A stretch of 64,000 bases of DNA from Panagrolaimus kolymaensis (Eukaryota > Nematoda > Chromadorea > Rhabditida > Panagrolaimidae). A program made the position numbers and the translations under genes. Location of the stretch: positions 2,294,001 through 2,358,000 of the forward strand of contig JAJQJQ010000039.1 in NCBI GenBank assembly GCA_028622995.1, written 5' to 3'. Below are positions 11,805-24,559 of this stretch, piece by piece; the stretch's first letter is position 1, and the number at the start of each line of letters is the position of its first letter. The notes under the pieces were generated by a model. That model saw only the letters and a program-made list of their open reading frames with translations, did no database searches and was not told where the DNA came from.

Positions 11805-13423
11805 TTAGCGCTTTTGGGATGCAAGAATATTTAACATTGCTTGACGTTCAATTTCAAGTGAATTTCGGATGACGACTCCTTCACCTGAAGAAAGTCGAGG
11901 GAAGTTGCAACTGTGAGTTCGATTATTATTGTTATTATTGTTGCGAATGGAATTTGGAATTAAATGCTGTTGAGAAAATTTCTTTGAAACTTTAAGAAGT
12001 GGCTCTTGAAGGAGACCATTCTCTGAAGATAAAAGTAAAATGGTTGATTCGGCTTGTGCGAAAGATCTAAAATAAAAAATTATGGTAAAATTTGCTTCGC
12101 TTGAAAAAAGTTATTTGCTTACCTCTTAGGTGTAAGAGATTTATTATCCGAATGAATTCCATTTTTATTTTTGGTATAATTTGTTGTGAAAGATGAGGGT
12201 TGATTGAAATAGCTAGCAAGATCGGATTCACTAATTTTAGCCCATGCGTACATTTTTCTTCCAATCCATGAATCAATGAGCATATGTCGACAACTTTTGC
12301 GGAAGCGTTTTCCCCAAAATAGGAAAATCCAAAAGTTTGTGGAGCAATTAAGTACAACCAAAAAATTGCTGATATCAACAAAGAGGGTTGCCATTGGGCT
12401 AGCCATAAAGACTTCAGTTCCAACAATCTAAAATATTTAAACATAAATTTTTGCGATTTGGATAATTGAGTAAACTTACATGTTCAAGAACATCAATAAT
12501 AGCTGGAAGGACATCGCTAATTAAAAATTTTGCTATAACCAAAATTAACATAACATTTGCTCTATGTTCTTTTTTCGAGCATGTAGCTTTTTTATTTCTT
12601 CCATCCAATTCTGATGTAGGCGCACATAAAGCTTTTCTTCGAACTATTGCTTGTCGTAAAGCAATTGAAATTCGTAAAGTTAAAGCAAAAAGTAGCAAGC
12701 ATGGAACAAGTGTAACAAAAAGCATCGCCAAAACGATATGATAAACCGTCCAATAAGTTTTATCATCAACTATGGAAGTTCTTGAAACAACTGGTACACA
12801 TTCACCCGAATTATCATCACAATCATAAATAGTTGCAACTTCAAAAAATCTTGGAACCGAAAAAAATATTGCCAAAATTGATACTGCGACCATAAGTCTT
12901 TTTACTCGACTTCGCTTTCCAATGGCACGGTGTTTAAGAGGTTGACATAGAGCCAAATATCGGTCAATGGTTAATGTGAGAATAATCCATACTGTACCAG
13001 TGTGAGTGGTATTTGCAAAAGCATAAACAAATGGATACACGAAAACATAATATCCACTTGATACAACATGGCCATAAATTAATGTTGGTAAACAATATAA
13101 TAAAAATGCATTACACAATAAAGCTGTTTGCCATAAAGTTAAAGTAACCTAAAAAAATAATAATTTTATTTCAATTTCCAAAACCAGATCAATGACAGTA
13201 AATTTTCGGATTTTTGTGCCATTTTACTTACCAAATAATATTGTATTACGGGGCTTCCATTACGATATTTTAAAAATACATATATGCATAAAATATTTAA
13301 AATAACTCCGCTTCCAACACAAAATAATGTTAAATAACCGTTTAAAAGTTGAGAAAACATTGGTTGATAATTTTCAATAGATTCAACAATATTGTCAAAT
13401 ATTTCAGTGAAACTAAAATTCAT
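11805..13423 (-). CDS. FMRFamide/neuropeptide-type rhodopsin-class GPCR
   Basis: Four exons: 13423-13232, 13148-12480, 12427-12123 and 12066-11805, with 52-83 bp introns. Phases agree throughout (0, 0, 2), giving 475 residues. Class A features are seen. TM1 holds SGVILNILCIYVF (the GN-type Asn). TM3 ends in TIDRYLALCQPL, a DRY motif. A long third intracellular loop lies near LDGRNKKATCSKKEH. TM6 follows, and TM7 has VDISNFLVVLNCSTNFWIF in place of NPxxY, as in nematode FMRFamide-peptide receptors (frpr/dmsr type). Cys residues before TM3 and in loop 2 (CDDNSGEC) can form the usual disulphide. The C-tail is Asn/Ser-rich and ends LNILASQKR. The ligand cannot be read from sequence. It probably signals at the neuronal plasma membrane through G proteins. 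Confidence 0.92.
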
Positions 13424-14065
13424 TGCAATTAGTTTATGTAGTATATTGGAAAAAAGGAGTAAATTAAATTAAAATATTAATAAAAAATCTTTTTGAAGGT
13501 CTTTAACCAAAAAATATTTTTTATGAGTGGGATAAATCTGGTCTTCTGCTATCTTTTTTTTGACTCAGCGCCTCCAGAAGAAGCAAGCAGCAGCAAAAAA
13601 AGCCGATTGTGGCAATCAAATAAAAAAAATTTAAGCTTTCCTTTTTTGCTTGGTTGTTGCAATAAAACAACACATGTGAGAGATTATATATTTTAAAATG
13701 AGACTAATTATATGGATTTATATAAGTCTTTTAAAATTAATAAAGTGTGGGACTAAAATAAAGTTTCATTCAATCAAAAAAAAATTTATAAATCCTTCTT
13801 TTTTGGGAGTTAAACTACAAAAAAAATGGGAGGGAAACTTCTTGCAAAAGCGATAAGTATTTGGAACTGGGGTTTAATATTGTTTTTTGTACTATGATTA
13901 AAATTAGTAGATTAAAAACATAAACACACATGTTTTTTTAAACCCAAAACATGACTCCTCGCATGCTTCATCGAAAAAAAAATGGTTTAATGGTTAAAGA
14001 GTTTATGTTCCAAAAATGTAAACATGTTTTTTGTGGTAGAAGGAAATTTGTGATGAAGCACTTAC

Positions 14066-14153
14066 CTTAAAAAGCCACCTCTTTTCATACCCGAAAATGA
14101 TTTAAATGATGAAGAAGCGTAAATTTCGCTACCCATTTTATATTCAACGTTGC
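14066..14153 (-). CDS. Probable alternative first exon of the neuropeptide GPCR
   Basis: The exon is bounded by TTTTTGTAG (acceptor, minus strand) and a strong donor AAG|GTAAGT. It holds a 17-nt leader and an ATG at 14136 opening 23 codons (MGSEIYASSSFKSFSGMKRG then GFL) plus two bases, so it leaves in phase 2. The next good phase-2 acceptor is ATTTTAG at 13413, which overlaps the ATG-AAT-TTT-AG start of the receptor's own first exon and continues in frame as SFTEIFDN. The join would replace the first four residues of the 13423 form with 24 new ones, counting the Ser codon formed across the join. The acceptor so close to the ATG suggests SL trans-splicing. The link to the receptor is inferred from phase and distance (intron 13413-14065). 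Confidence 0.6.
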
Positions 14154-17100
14154 CTACAAAAAGAAAAAAATAGACGTAATAAAAAAAAGTTAAAAACGGA
14201 AGTTATCAAATTAATTTTAAAAAAGGTTCACGAATAAAACAAAAGCTAAAAAAGAGAGACATCGTAGTTGTTGCAAATCCCAAATGAGATTAGTTAAATT
14301 AAAAGAACACAACAAAATTGTCTAAAGGGAAGCAGAGAAAGAGAAAATATAAACATAGAAACTACTTTGATGAATGAAACGAACGAACGCCTGCGGTTTT
14401 ATGACGCTTTTGGACTATAAATTTGGCTAATTTTTACAATACTCAAAAATGACAAAAATGTTCAGCGGAAAAAAAGCTAAATTTAAACTTTCTAATCATA
14501 TCCAAAGCTATCGTAGAGTCTCATAATTGGTATTGTCTTATGTTTACTTTAGCCTATTGCAATTAAGCAAAATAATTTCTGATTAGAGCAACTAATAACG
14601 AATGAACTAAAACCTAACAACTTTTTTATACATAAAAGTTTGAGAAAAATTAAAAAATGACTATTAACTCAAAAAACTTTATCGGAAGTAAAAATAAAGG
14701 CAAAGAATAAAAATTAAATTAATTGAGTAAATAATTTTTATGAGAACCAATTATTTTATTTGTGGATTCCATAACTAACTCACTCATCCCAGATGATGAA
14801 AAAGAATTGAAACCAAATGTCACGGATGTGCGTGCAACTCAGCAAATAGCAAGCAGCCTTTGACCGAAAGAGCTCCTATTTATAGAATCCACAAATGCAA
14901 TGAAAAAAAATGTTTATTAAATTTCTTTTTTAATTTTAATAAGGTCATTCCCATTCTAAAATAAACTCATCTTCCCATCCTCCTTCTTCCTGTCTTCTTC
15001 TTTTTTAAGCTCCACTTAAAATGAAGACAAAAAAGGTAAATCCCGAAACTCTGGAAAATTTAATATTAACCTTTGCGCTCGTTTTTTTTTTTCGAGTTTC
15101 GCCGAGAATAGAAAGGATTATCTATCTCTAAAAACAATGCAGAGACATTTTTATCCAAATTTTTCTTTTTTGCAAACAGCAATAAAAATGTCAAATCTTA
15201 AAACATCAAAAAAAGATTTTTGATCTCAATATTTTTTCTCTTAAGAAATTCTGACTAATTCGTATTTTTTATTACAAAAAGTTACTGGAATGAGATAGTA
15301 ATAAAGAGGATTTGAAACCAAAGCAGTTTAAAGGGTGGTTGAAAAGAGATTTACAAAAAAAGTGTTTACGCACAAAAAATAAAATCTTGGATGTATTAAA
15401 AATACAAGAATTCATGGATTATTTAAGAGATTCATGGTCATCTAGGATGTTGTTGGACGCTCTTCCATTTTTTTTTCGAGAAATGAATCAAAACAGAACG
15501 AAAAAAATATGGAAAAACAACAAATTTGAGAAGCAAGCAATGCAGGAAGAAGCTTCCTTTATGTCTCTCCGTGCCGCTGCATCTCGCGCACTACATGAGC
15601 TTATTAAATTTTAACTAAAAACAACACAACCAAAATAAAATTTTATTTTTTTCTTGTTTTTCTGACGATATTTATTTATTCTACAAACTTTGACCAAAAA
15701 GCAATTAAATCTCAGTGAGTTAGAAAGAGAGAAAGCAAAAACAAGGATGGAGTACGATCATCAAATCCAAGTTTTGAGTTTGTGAAAAAAATATTTTAAA
15801 GCAAGTTGGTTGATGAACCTTTTTTTTCTAGCAAATAAGAATAAGAAAATTGTAAACATGAAAGTGATAAACTCATATATTTTATAATACGGATATGTTT
15901 TTAGAGATAAAAAAAACAAAAACACAATAAACACAATTTTTTTATTATTCTTCGTTGTTGTTGCTTTTGCAGTTTATCATACTATTTTTTTTTTAAATAA
16001 TGGTAGTTGGGTGTTTATGGCAAAGAATTTTAATGAACGTGGCGCTCAACTTTGAATAACATCCATATATTTTGGTCAGCGCAAAAATAATACTTGAAAA
16101 CGCAGTCATCGAAGGAGGCTTTTTTTATTTATGAAAGAATTCTAAGAATTTGAACGGAAAAGGCACCAAGTGACATCCTAAATTGCTTGGTAGAAAATAA
16201 AAATAAATAATATGTTGCTGATGCTGCTGTTGTTTTTATTTTAAATATGCTTTTTTTTGCTGTAGTTGCGTCAAAAATATACATAAAAGCTCGTAAAAAA
16301 ATATGATAAATTTATGTTTTTAAGGATTGGGTTTTTCTTGCGAAGTTAGTTATGTTTGTTGTTTTTTGGAGATAAACATAAAACCCAGACGAAAGAGATC
16401 AGAATTTTTAAAAAATAAAGGATAATGGGATTTCTCAAATTTCTTGGAGGAATTATAAAAATTGAGAAAATGGATGAATGCAAATGACAGAGAATTGTTT
16501 AAAATTTTGAGGGTGGCTGTCGTAAACAGAAAACAACAATAATATTTTTTCTTTATGTTTTAATTTGAGCGATCTTTGGTTGAGGCTAATATAAGAGAAA
16601 ACTACTGTGGAATATTTAAAAAAAATAAAAAAGAGGAAAAAGTTGCGTAAAAAAATCATAAAAAACTCGCTTGTAACGGAAAATTTTTAACTAAAGTAAT
16701 TTTAAACAAAATAAAAATTCAATTTTGTTAGCTGCTGAAATATACCAAGTTTACTGGTGCACTTTAAGGTCAAACATATACCAAACATACATACTTAAAA
16801 ATCATATGAATAGCTTATTTATATGTACTTCGCAAACAGCTATTACAACTCATAATTTTAACAATTTTCAAACCTATTAAAGCTTTTTTAAATCGGCACT
16901 TTCAACAACTAAAAACTTGAACCTCCAAAGAATAGCGAAAAACCAAAAAATTCTGGTAACGACGACGTTGGTAATTACGATAAAGACTTCCAGACTTCAT
17001 TCTTTGGCGGTTGCTTCTTCTTCCGATTCTACTTTTCTTACAAACTTCCAAAAAAGCTAACATTTCAACGAAAGAAAAAATGTTTTTAATTTCTCTTTTA

Positions 17101-20100
17101 GTAAGCTAGATATTTTTCTTCCTTGAAACCAAAACAACAGCAACAACGACGATGAAGAAGAAAAGTTTAAAGAAAAAAATATGAGAGTGTCATTTCTTTT
17201 AAAAGTCGAAAGCTAACTTCTTTAAGAAAAGCTAAACACGTGGGCTTATTTTTTTTTAAAAAGCAAAAAAAGAAAGGAGTGCCAAAATAAATTTGACTAA
17301 AAATAACTTTTTTCAAGGCTAAATTAAGAAAATAGAAGATATCACAAAGTCGAGTACGTTTGTTGTCTATTTGTATATTTTAAACTTTTTGTTTGATAAA
17401 AAAAAAAAATAAACGTCATCAAGGGAAAATATAGTAGACTTGATGAGAGAGTCAATAAAACAATGACCAAAAATAAGTATGCTTATATATATACGTTTTT
17501 AAAAAGAAAAAATACAAAATTAAGATAAAGATCATCGTCGGTCAGACAAAATGGGAAAGTTAAAAAAAAGGGGAAAAAACCGTTTATAGGTAAGCTTCTT
17601 AGTGAACTGCTAAAAGCTGCGAATTAAGGGAGGAAGCTTAAAACCATGTTTGACGAATCTCTCTTTAAAAATCCCATGAGACATATAACGCATGAGGTAA
17701 ATAAATAAGTCCTTTAGAAAAAGGTACCAAATATCAAAGATAATATTTTTTTAATATCGTTTTTAAATATTTTATAGTTTTATCAATTTACGTGTTTCCT
17801 TTTTTTTGAAAACATAGAACAGAAAATTTAAAAAATACGTTCAATGCTGCTTTGACTTAAACGCTGCTTTCGAATTTTTTGAAGCTTAATTATTAAACTT
17901 TTATAAATAATTAAAGGCTTACTACTATATATAAAGAAAAAGATTAGAGACTCAAACAAAAAAAATAATAAAGCAATTATTTGAGCAAGTTCATAGACGA
18001 ACTACAAATATTTAAAATATTTTTGCAAGTTTCATAAATGTGATCTGACAAAATTAAAGTAAAGTCGAAACTACGAAATTTTGCTCCGAAGCCTTATTAC
18101 TGAATTTAATCAAAAATTTATAAAAATGCTAAAACCAAAGTAAGAATAACCAAACTAAGAGCCATCTTTGAAAATTTTCAAAAGTTTATAAACTATGCAA
18201 ATACGCCCCATCTTTTTTAATATCAGAAATCAGTCTCATCTTCTGCTGTCGGTTATTGCCCTACAAGGCGGCCTCAAGAAAAAAACATTTAAAAAAAAAC
18301 AAATAAAAACTCATTCCAAACAAAAAAAATTATATACTAAAGTTTAATGTTGTCACTTTTTTTATTCAACTCCAAACTAAAAAACGATCAAACAAAAATA
18401 TGTTATTAAGTGTCAAATTGCAGAGAAACATAAAAAAACGAAGAATGAAAAAATGCTTTAGGCTAAAACCGTACAGTCAGTAAAAAATAAAGTTTTGCAA
18501 CTTAAACAAATAGGAATGGCGAGGGAGGACGAAGAAGAAGAAGACAAAGGCAAAGTAAAAAAATATATTTTTAAAAAAAGTTTTTTTGTTTTTAAGAAAA
18601 AATAAGATACTTTTAAAGTAGTCTACAGAAAAAGAAAAAAAAAGTTAGAAAGTAAATGGGCAAATTTCCAGAAGACGGTAGATGGATATGGATGAGGTTG
18701 CTTGAAACAAGAGAGTGGCTTTTTCTTTTTTACATAAGTGCGCTTCTTCACACATTTTAAATCAGTGGCTTTCCTTTAAATTTTGAAATTATAATCGTAA
18801 GTTTTGTGACGAAATCCAAAGGTTTTATGGTTACACAAAAAAAAGTTTTAGGCCCAAAACACAGTATTATGGATAGCTAAGAGAATATTTCTGTAAAAGT
18901 AGTTTGAAAGATTGTGACAAAAATAAAACTTCCTTGATTATTATAGTATTTTTAAAAAAACTCGATAATATTTTAAACCTTTGAATTTTGACCTCTCTTT
19001 TAACAAAAAAAGATTTATTCCAAACGTATTTAGCTTAAACGCTTTACAATAAGTCTCTTTTTTGGATCTTTAAAGGCGTCATAAAACCTATGATTATTTA
19101 TTTTACCCACATAAACTAAATAAACTTTTACCTCCCATGTTTTTTTTGTACTTCTTAGAAACCGTTGTACTTTGATTCTTTGTTTAAAACAAAACCTCAT
19201 AATCTTATTAAATAAAAAGTTTAAAACTAACCATTATATTATTTCTTTTCTTTTGTAAACACAAGTATTATCGAGGGAAAGAGTAAAAATAAATTAATTT
19301 TTACTTTGGAGGGTTCAAAGTCAACAAATCGTTTTTCTTTTTTGATGTTGTTGTGTCGGATTAATAACCTATAAAAAACATTAAAATTAATAAAGCTGCA
19401 AATTATTTTTATATGTTTCTGTGAAAAACTTTTTAACCGCGCAAAAAACAACAACGACAAAATATCAACAAACTTTATATGATAAATGGGTAGTAATTTA
19501 TAATAGTAGGTCATAAAAAAAAGAGAAAGAGAGGAGGCATCAAAGATGACCAAAAACAAAGTTTAAAGAGCTCAAACTTATTTATTTATTTTCCAACATG
19601 TAATAAACATTTCTTTGAAACGCGCTACAGTGTCATAATATATTTATTATTACATTATGAGATAGTAACAACAAAAAAATAAAGAATTAAAAGTTACTAT
19701 CTTCATGTTGAGTTAGGGAGAAAAAAGTTAAATAAAAGTGTCCTAACAAAACCATTACAGAATATAAACCATGGATTATTTTTAGCTTCAACAGATAGAA
19801 AAGCAATAACATTATTTTTTTTAAATGCTAAAAATGGAATTGAATTTTAATAGTGACCTTTCTCCTCCTCCTGGATTCCTTTTCATGTATTTCCGCTCTT
19901 TTATTAAACTATAGGCAAAATATTAAACTATATATAAAAAGTTTATATTTATCTCATATAAATAAATATATATATGATAAGAATGTTTATTCATTTATTC
20001 ATTCATTAAAATTTAATATGATAATTTCCTATTCTTTTTTGTGTAATAAGAAACTTTTCCTAAATGGCAATGGCAAGAGAGAAGAAAATTTGCAAAAAAA

Positions 20101-21067
20101 AAAATAAACGCTAGAAACTTTTTATGAGGAGGATTTTTTCAAGAGACGCAACTTTGTTATTTTTATTTTTCTGAATTTCACGTGAAAAGATGCACGTTAA
20201 AATTTTAAAAGACAGCAATGAAGCATTAATAAATAATTAACTTTAAAGTGAAAAAAGAAGAGGAGATTATCGTTTGAATTTATTAAGAAAAAATCCTAAA
20301 TAAAGCTAATTTTTTTGAAGGATTTTTGCTATATATTTAGAATTTTTTTTAATCTTGTTGTCTTGGTGGGTTGAGAAAGAATAAAAAGTAAAGTGTTTTT
20401 TGTTTATTATTTTTTTAAATATAAAAATCAGTTGTTTGGAAAAGTCGATCACAAGGAAAAAAAAGGCTTCACTCAAGTGTTTAGTGTCGAAATTCAAACT
20501 CATACGGTAGGGATCAATGAAAGATAGACGACAGATAGGAAATTAAGAAATGGAATAGTCTTATACGCATAAATGAATGACGATTTAGGAGTGAAACATA
20601 TTTTTTTCGAATTTTTGTGCTTTCCTCATTTAGAGGAATTTCTCTGCTCTGCTTACAATTTTTAAACTTTACTAACTTATCAGTAATGCAAATCCTCCAT
20701 ATTTGAAGAAGCAACTAAAGGGTTTCTTCTCCTTCTTATTTTTTTAAGAAAATTTTTACTCAAAGGTTTCACCGTTGAAAAAATAAATATGTTTAGACGA
20801 CGACACCTTTTTTGAGGGAGGTAGTTTTGATGACGATAAACGGCAAAATGCCAAATAGTTTAGAATTAAAAAACGTAAAAACCAGCTCAAATTTGCACAA
20901 AACGATGTCCTTAATCCAGAATGAAACTACGCAAAATAATATTTATTATTTGTGCCTTTTTCAAACTAAAAACTAAAAGCAAAATAGAGGATTAATAACA
21001 TGTGTTTCAAACAACAACAAAACAAAAAGTTTGTGAGAGTGGGAATTGAGTTATGTATTTATTTTAT
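14154..21067. other. 6.9 kb of AT-rich DNA without a supported gene
   Basis: Both strands hold only short low-complexity frames. The longest, at 15312-15614, is Lys/Glu/Arg-rich without recognised motifs or splice context. Simple A, T and GAA tracts are frequent. The upstream regulatory DNA of the neuropeptide receptor is expected at the left end. The right end is the flank of the Helitron-like array, whose first TC is at 21068. Confidence 0.5.
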
Positions 21068-21452
21068 TCCTCTAAACACAGAAAAATTTATGGGAGGTTC
21101 CCATCCTATTAAAGTGGTTAGTAACTATTTCAAAACTAATTATATATCATTATTTAATGCTATTTATCATAATATCTTGGCTTTTTAACGATTAATTAGC
21201 ATAATTTAAAGTTTTTCGCGAAAATCACAGTTTTTTGACTAAAACTTTTTTTCCATTCAATGGTTTAACTATGAAACTAGGAGGTGCAGAACTTCAGAAT
21301 ATGACAAATTTGATTTTCCTTTTTATATTTTAACTAAAGTTATTGGGCTTAGAGAAAAGTTGGCCCCGTTTGCATTATTAAGGTACCATTTTTTTTTTTC
21401 AAAAATCGATGAAAAAATTTTGCAACATGCATTTTCCCTTCCTTTGTCGCAC

Positions 21453-21504
21453 TTGCTCAGTGGTGGAAGGCGGTGTATTGAAAGGTTGATGGAAGTTCGA
21501 AACC
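21453..21504 (+). promoter_or_regulatory. Pol III-like A and B boxes (unit 1)
   Basis: TTGCTCAGTGG at 21453 resembles an internal A box, and GTTCGAAACC at 21495 resembles a B box. Their starts are 42 bases apart, as in tRNA genes. The stems of a cloverleaf do not pair well, so this is a tRNA-like promoter remnant rather than a tRNA gene. Confidence 0.5.
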
Positions 21505-22074
21505 GCGGAGATGTAAATAATTTTTTTGAATATCTTTAACTATAAAATGGAGGGAAATATTATTAAAATAATTTATGCTAATTTTATAACATAATTAGAA
21601 TAATAAAAAAGCGATATTTATCGAAAAATTAGCATATTTTTAATGTTTTTGACCAAATTTGGGGTAATGTATCTTTGGTTGATCGATCTTTTGGTGGATT
21701 TTCGATGGTTTTTGTGTTTATGGATTTTGGGTTTATGGATCTGTGAGTGGATTTTTATGGATTTTTACCGTTCTTTGAGTGGATTTAGAAAAATTCTTGG
21801 ATTGATTTTGAATGATCCACGGGTTGATTTTTATGGATCTTCGGGTGGGTTATGATAGATCCTTCCGCGGAATTTGAATGATCCTTGGGTGAATTTCCAT
21901 GGATCTTTCAACTGTTTTCGGTGGATTTTCGTGGATATTTTGGTGGATATTAGGAGAGCTTCGGGTGGATATTTGACTAAGGTAGATCGAACTTTTGGTT
22001 GATCGATCTTAGGGTGGATGTATCTTTATGTGGATTTTTATGGATCTCTTTACTGTTTTGGGTGGATTTCTCGG

Positions 22075-22345
22075 TATCTTTGGGTTGATGGATCTTTGGG
22101 TTGATGGATCTTTGGGTTGATGGATCTTTGGGTTGATGGATCTTTGGGTTGATGGATCTTTGGGTTGATGGATCTTTGGGTGGATTTCTCGGTATCCTTG
22201 GGTTGATAGATCTTTGGGTTGATGGATCCTTGGGTTGATAGATCTTTGGGTTGATGGATCTTTGGGTTGATAGATCTTTGGGTTGATGGATCTTTGGGTT
22301 TATGGATCTTTGGGTTGATGGATCTTTGGGTGGATGGATGATAAC
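22075..22345 (+). repeat. 16-bp minisatellite (unit 1)
   Basis: Tandem copies of GGATCTTTGGGTTGAT with variants ending TTTAT, TGGAT and GATAG, interrupted twice by GGATTTCTCGGTATC. About 15 copies are present. Because 16 is not a multiple of three, the array is open in several frames and produces spurious 16-residue repeat ORFs on the minus strand. Confidence 0.9.
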
Positions 22346-22356
22346 TTCCACTTCAA

Positions 22357-22373
22357 GGGGCGCGAAGCGCCCC
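22357..22373 (+). other. GC-rich hairpin (unit 1)
   Basis: GGGGCGC-GAA-GCGCCCC is a perfect 7-bp stem with a 3-base loop, followed by a T run. It lies about 110 bp before the CTGG end and recurs in the other non-autonomous units. It may be the rolling-circle termination structure, although canonical Helitron hairpins sit nearer the end. Confidence 0.7.
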
Positions 22374-23644
22374 TTTTTTCATTCTCCTTACTACATATTT
22401 GGTATCAAAATGAAGAGCTCATTCTTATCTATTTTAATTTATATTTTTTTTTTAAAAACATATGTGGATCCCGTGTCACTGGTTCCTCTAAACACAGAAA
22501 AATTTATGGGAGGTTCCCATCCTATTAAAGTGGTTAGTAACTATCTTAAAACTAATAATATATCATTATTTAATGCTATTTATCATAATATCTTGGCTTT
22601 TTAACAATTAATTAGCATAATTTAAAGTTTTTCGCGAAAATCTCAGTTTTTTGACTAAAACTTTTTTTCCATCCAATGGTTTAACTATGAACTTTTGTAA
22701 CGACATGTAAAAATATATATGGAATTTGATTTTCCTTGCCGTTTTTCCAATAAAGCCTCTGGGTATTTCAAAATCTTCTGCACAAAATTATTTTAAGGTC
22801 CAATTTTTTTTTTCAAAAAATCAATGAAAATTTTTTGCAACATGCATTTTCTCTTCCTTTGTCGCATTTGCTCAGTGGTGGAAGGCGGTGAACTTGCGAA
22901 TGGATGAAAGTTCGAAACCTCTGCGATGTAAATAATTTTTTTGAATTTCTTTAACTATAAAATGGAGGGGAATATTATAATTAATTATAAAAATAATTTT
23001 TGGGTATATTTGGTTAATAAATATAAGGATAATTATGGAAAATTAGCATATTTTTTATATTTTTGACCCCAAACAATTATAAAACAATGGAAATTATTTT
23101 TAAAAGGGTTTTAAATAAATTTTTGCATATTTATTTATGCAAAATATCGAAAATTTTGCATAATTATTTTTGTTTTACTTATAAAATGGTGGATAAATTT
23201 GGATATTCAAGTGAATTAAGGTTGATATTAGAGGAGTTTAGGTGGATATTTGAGAAAGTTTGTGTGGATTATCTCTCATGTTTTGGTGAATTTTTAATGG
23301 ATCTTTTAACTGTTTTTGGTCTATTTTTATGGATCTTTTGGTGGATATTAGAAGAGCTACGGGTGGATATTTGACAAAGGTTGATCGATCTTTTGTTTTA
23401 TTAATCTTTTGGGAAATGGATGTTTGGATGGATGTTTGGATGGATCTTTATATACCTTTTGGTGGATTATGATGGATCCTCGGGTGGATTTTTTATGGAT
23501 TTTTGGGTGGATTTTTATCGATCTTTGAGTGGATTTTAAAAGATTTTTGGATGGATTTCAATGGTTTGGGTGGACTTTAATAGATCTTTTTATTGTATTT
23601 GGTGGATTTTAATGGACATTTGAAGAGCTTCAGGGTCCACGGGT

Positions 23645-23785
23645 GGAGAATCTTGGATCTTTGGGTTGATGGATCTTTGGGTTGATGGATCTTTGGGTTG
23701 ATGGATCTTTGGGTTGATGGATCTTTGGGTTGATGGATCTTTGGGTTGATGGATCTTGGGGTTGATGGATCTTTGGGTTGATGGA
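23645..23785 (+). repeat. 16-bp minisatellite (unit 2)
   Basis: About nine copies of GGATCTTTGGGTTGAT, more homogeneous than in unit 1, followed directly by the hairpin region. Confidence 0.88.
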
Positions 23786-23803
23786 ACAAATTCGTCACTT
23801 CAA

Positions 23804-23820
23804 GGGGCGCGAAGCGCCCC
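23804..23820 (+). other. GC-rich hairpin (unit 2)
   Basis: A perfect GGGGCGC-GAA-GCGCCCC stem-loop, about 100 bp upstream of the CTGG end of this unit. Confidence 0.7.
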
Positions 23821-24559
23821 TTTCATTCTTTTACTATAGATGTTTGGTATCAAAATGAAGTGCTCATTCTCCTTTATCTATGTGCCTATATTAATATACG
23901 TGGATCCCGTGTCACTGGTTCCTCTAAACACAGAAAAATTTATGGGAGGTTCCCATCCTATTAAAGTGGTTAGTAACTATCTCAAAACTAATAATATATC
24001 ATTATTTAATGCTATTTATCATAATATCTTGGCTTTTCAACAATTAATTAGCATAATTTAATGTTTTTCATAAAAATCGTAGTTTTTTGACTAAAACTTT
24101 TTTTCCATCCAATGGTTTAACTATGAACTTTTGTAACGACATGTAAAAATATATATGGAATTTGATTTTCCTTGCCGTTTTTCCAATAAAGCCTCTGGGT
24201 ATTTCAAAATCTTCTGCACAAAATTATTTTAAGGTCCAATTTTTTTTTTCAAAAAATCAATGAAAATTTTTTGCAACATGCATTTTCCCTTCGTTTGTCG
24301 CATTTGCTCAGTGGTGGAAGGCGGTGGATTGATAGGTGGAAGAAAGTTCGAAACACAGGAGATGTAAATTATTTTTTTGAATATCTTTAACTATAAAATA
24401 AATGGGAATATTATTTAAATAATTTATGTTAATTTTTTGACTAAAAAAAATAGACAATTATAGAAAATTTGCATTTTTTTAATGTTTTTTACTCAAAACA
24501 CCTATGAATAATTTTGTAATTATTTTTAAAAGGTATTTAAATAATTTTTTTGCACATTT

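Larger units (their letters stand above)
21068..22482 (+). mobile_element. Non-autonomous Helitron-like unit 1
   Basis: The unit begins TCCTCTAAACACAG and ends GTGTCACTGG (a CTGG, i.e. CTRR, end). The flanking bases are T on both sides. In order it contains: the shared 5' block of about 640 bp with tRNA-like A and B boxes (21453-21463 and 21495-21504), a G/T-rich spacer, a 16-bp minisatellite (about 22075-22345), a GC-rich hairpin (22357-22373), and the shared 3' tail. It has no real coding sequence. Its 5' 960 bp is almost identical to the unit at 40255, so the two copies are recently related. Confidence 0.75.
22484..23918 (+). mobile_element. Non-autonomous Helitron-like unit 2
   Basis: Joined to unit 1 by a single T at 22483. 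It begins TCCTCTAAAC and ends CACTGG, with A/B boxes at 22868-22878 and 22910-22919. The minisatellite is shorter (about 23645-23785), and the same GGGGCGC-GAA-GCGCCCC hairpin is at 23804-23820. The spacer differs from unit 1, which gives the copies a mosaic relationship. Confidence 0.75.

Noticed and set aside
15312..15614. Plus-strand 100-aa ORF, Lys/Arg-rich
   Set aside because: No family resemblance, no splice partners, and the start is not a good ATG context. Probably chance.
21453..21510. A tRNA gene
   Set aside because: A and B boxes are tRNA-like, but D, anticodon and T stems do not pair. Kept only as a pol III-like promoter motif.
21977..22351. Minus-strand ORF with a 16-residue DPSTQRSINPKIHQPK repeat (also at 23577-23798 and 41196-41624)
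   Set aside because: It is the translation of the 16-bp minisatellite. The period is not a multiple of three, so several frames stay open; it has no start context and no non-repeat domain.
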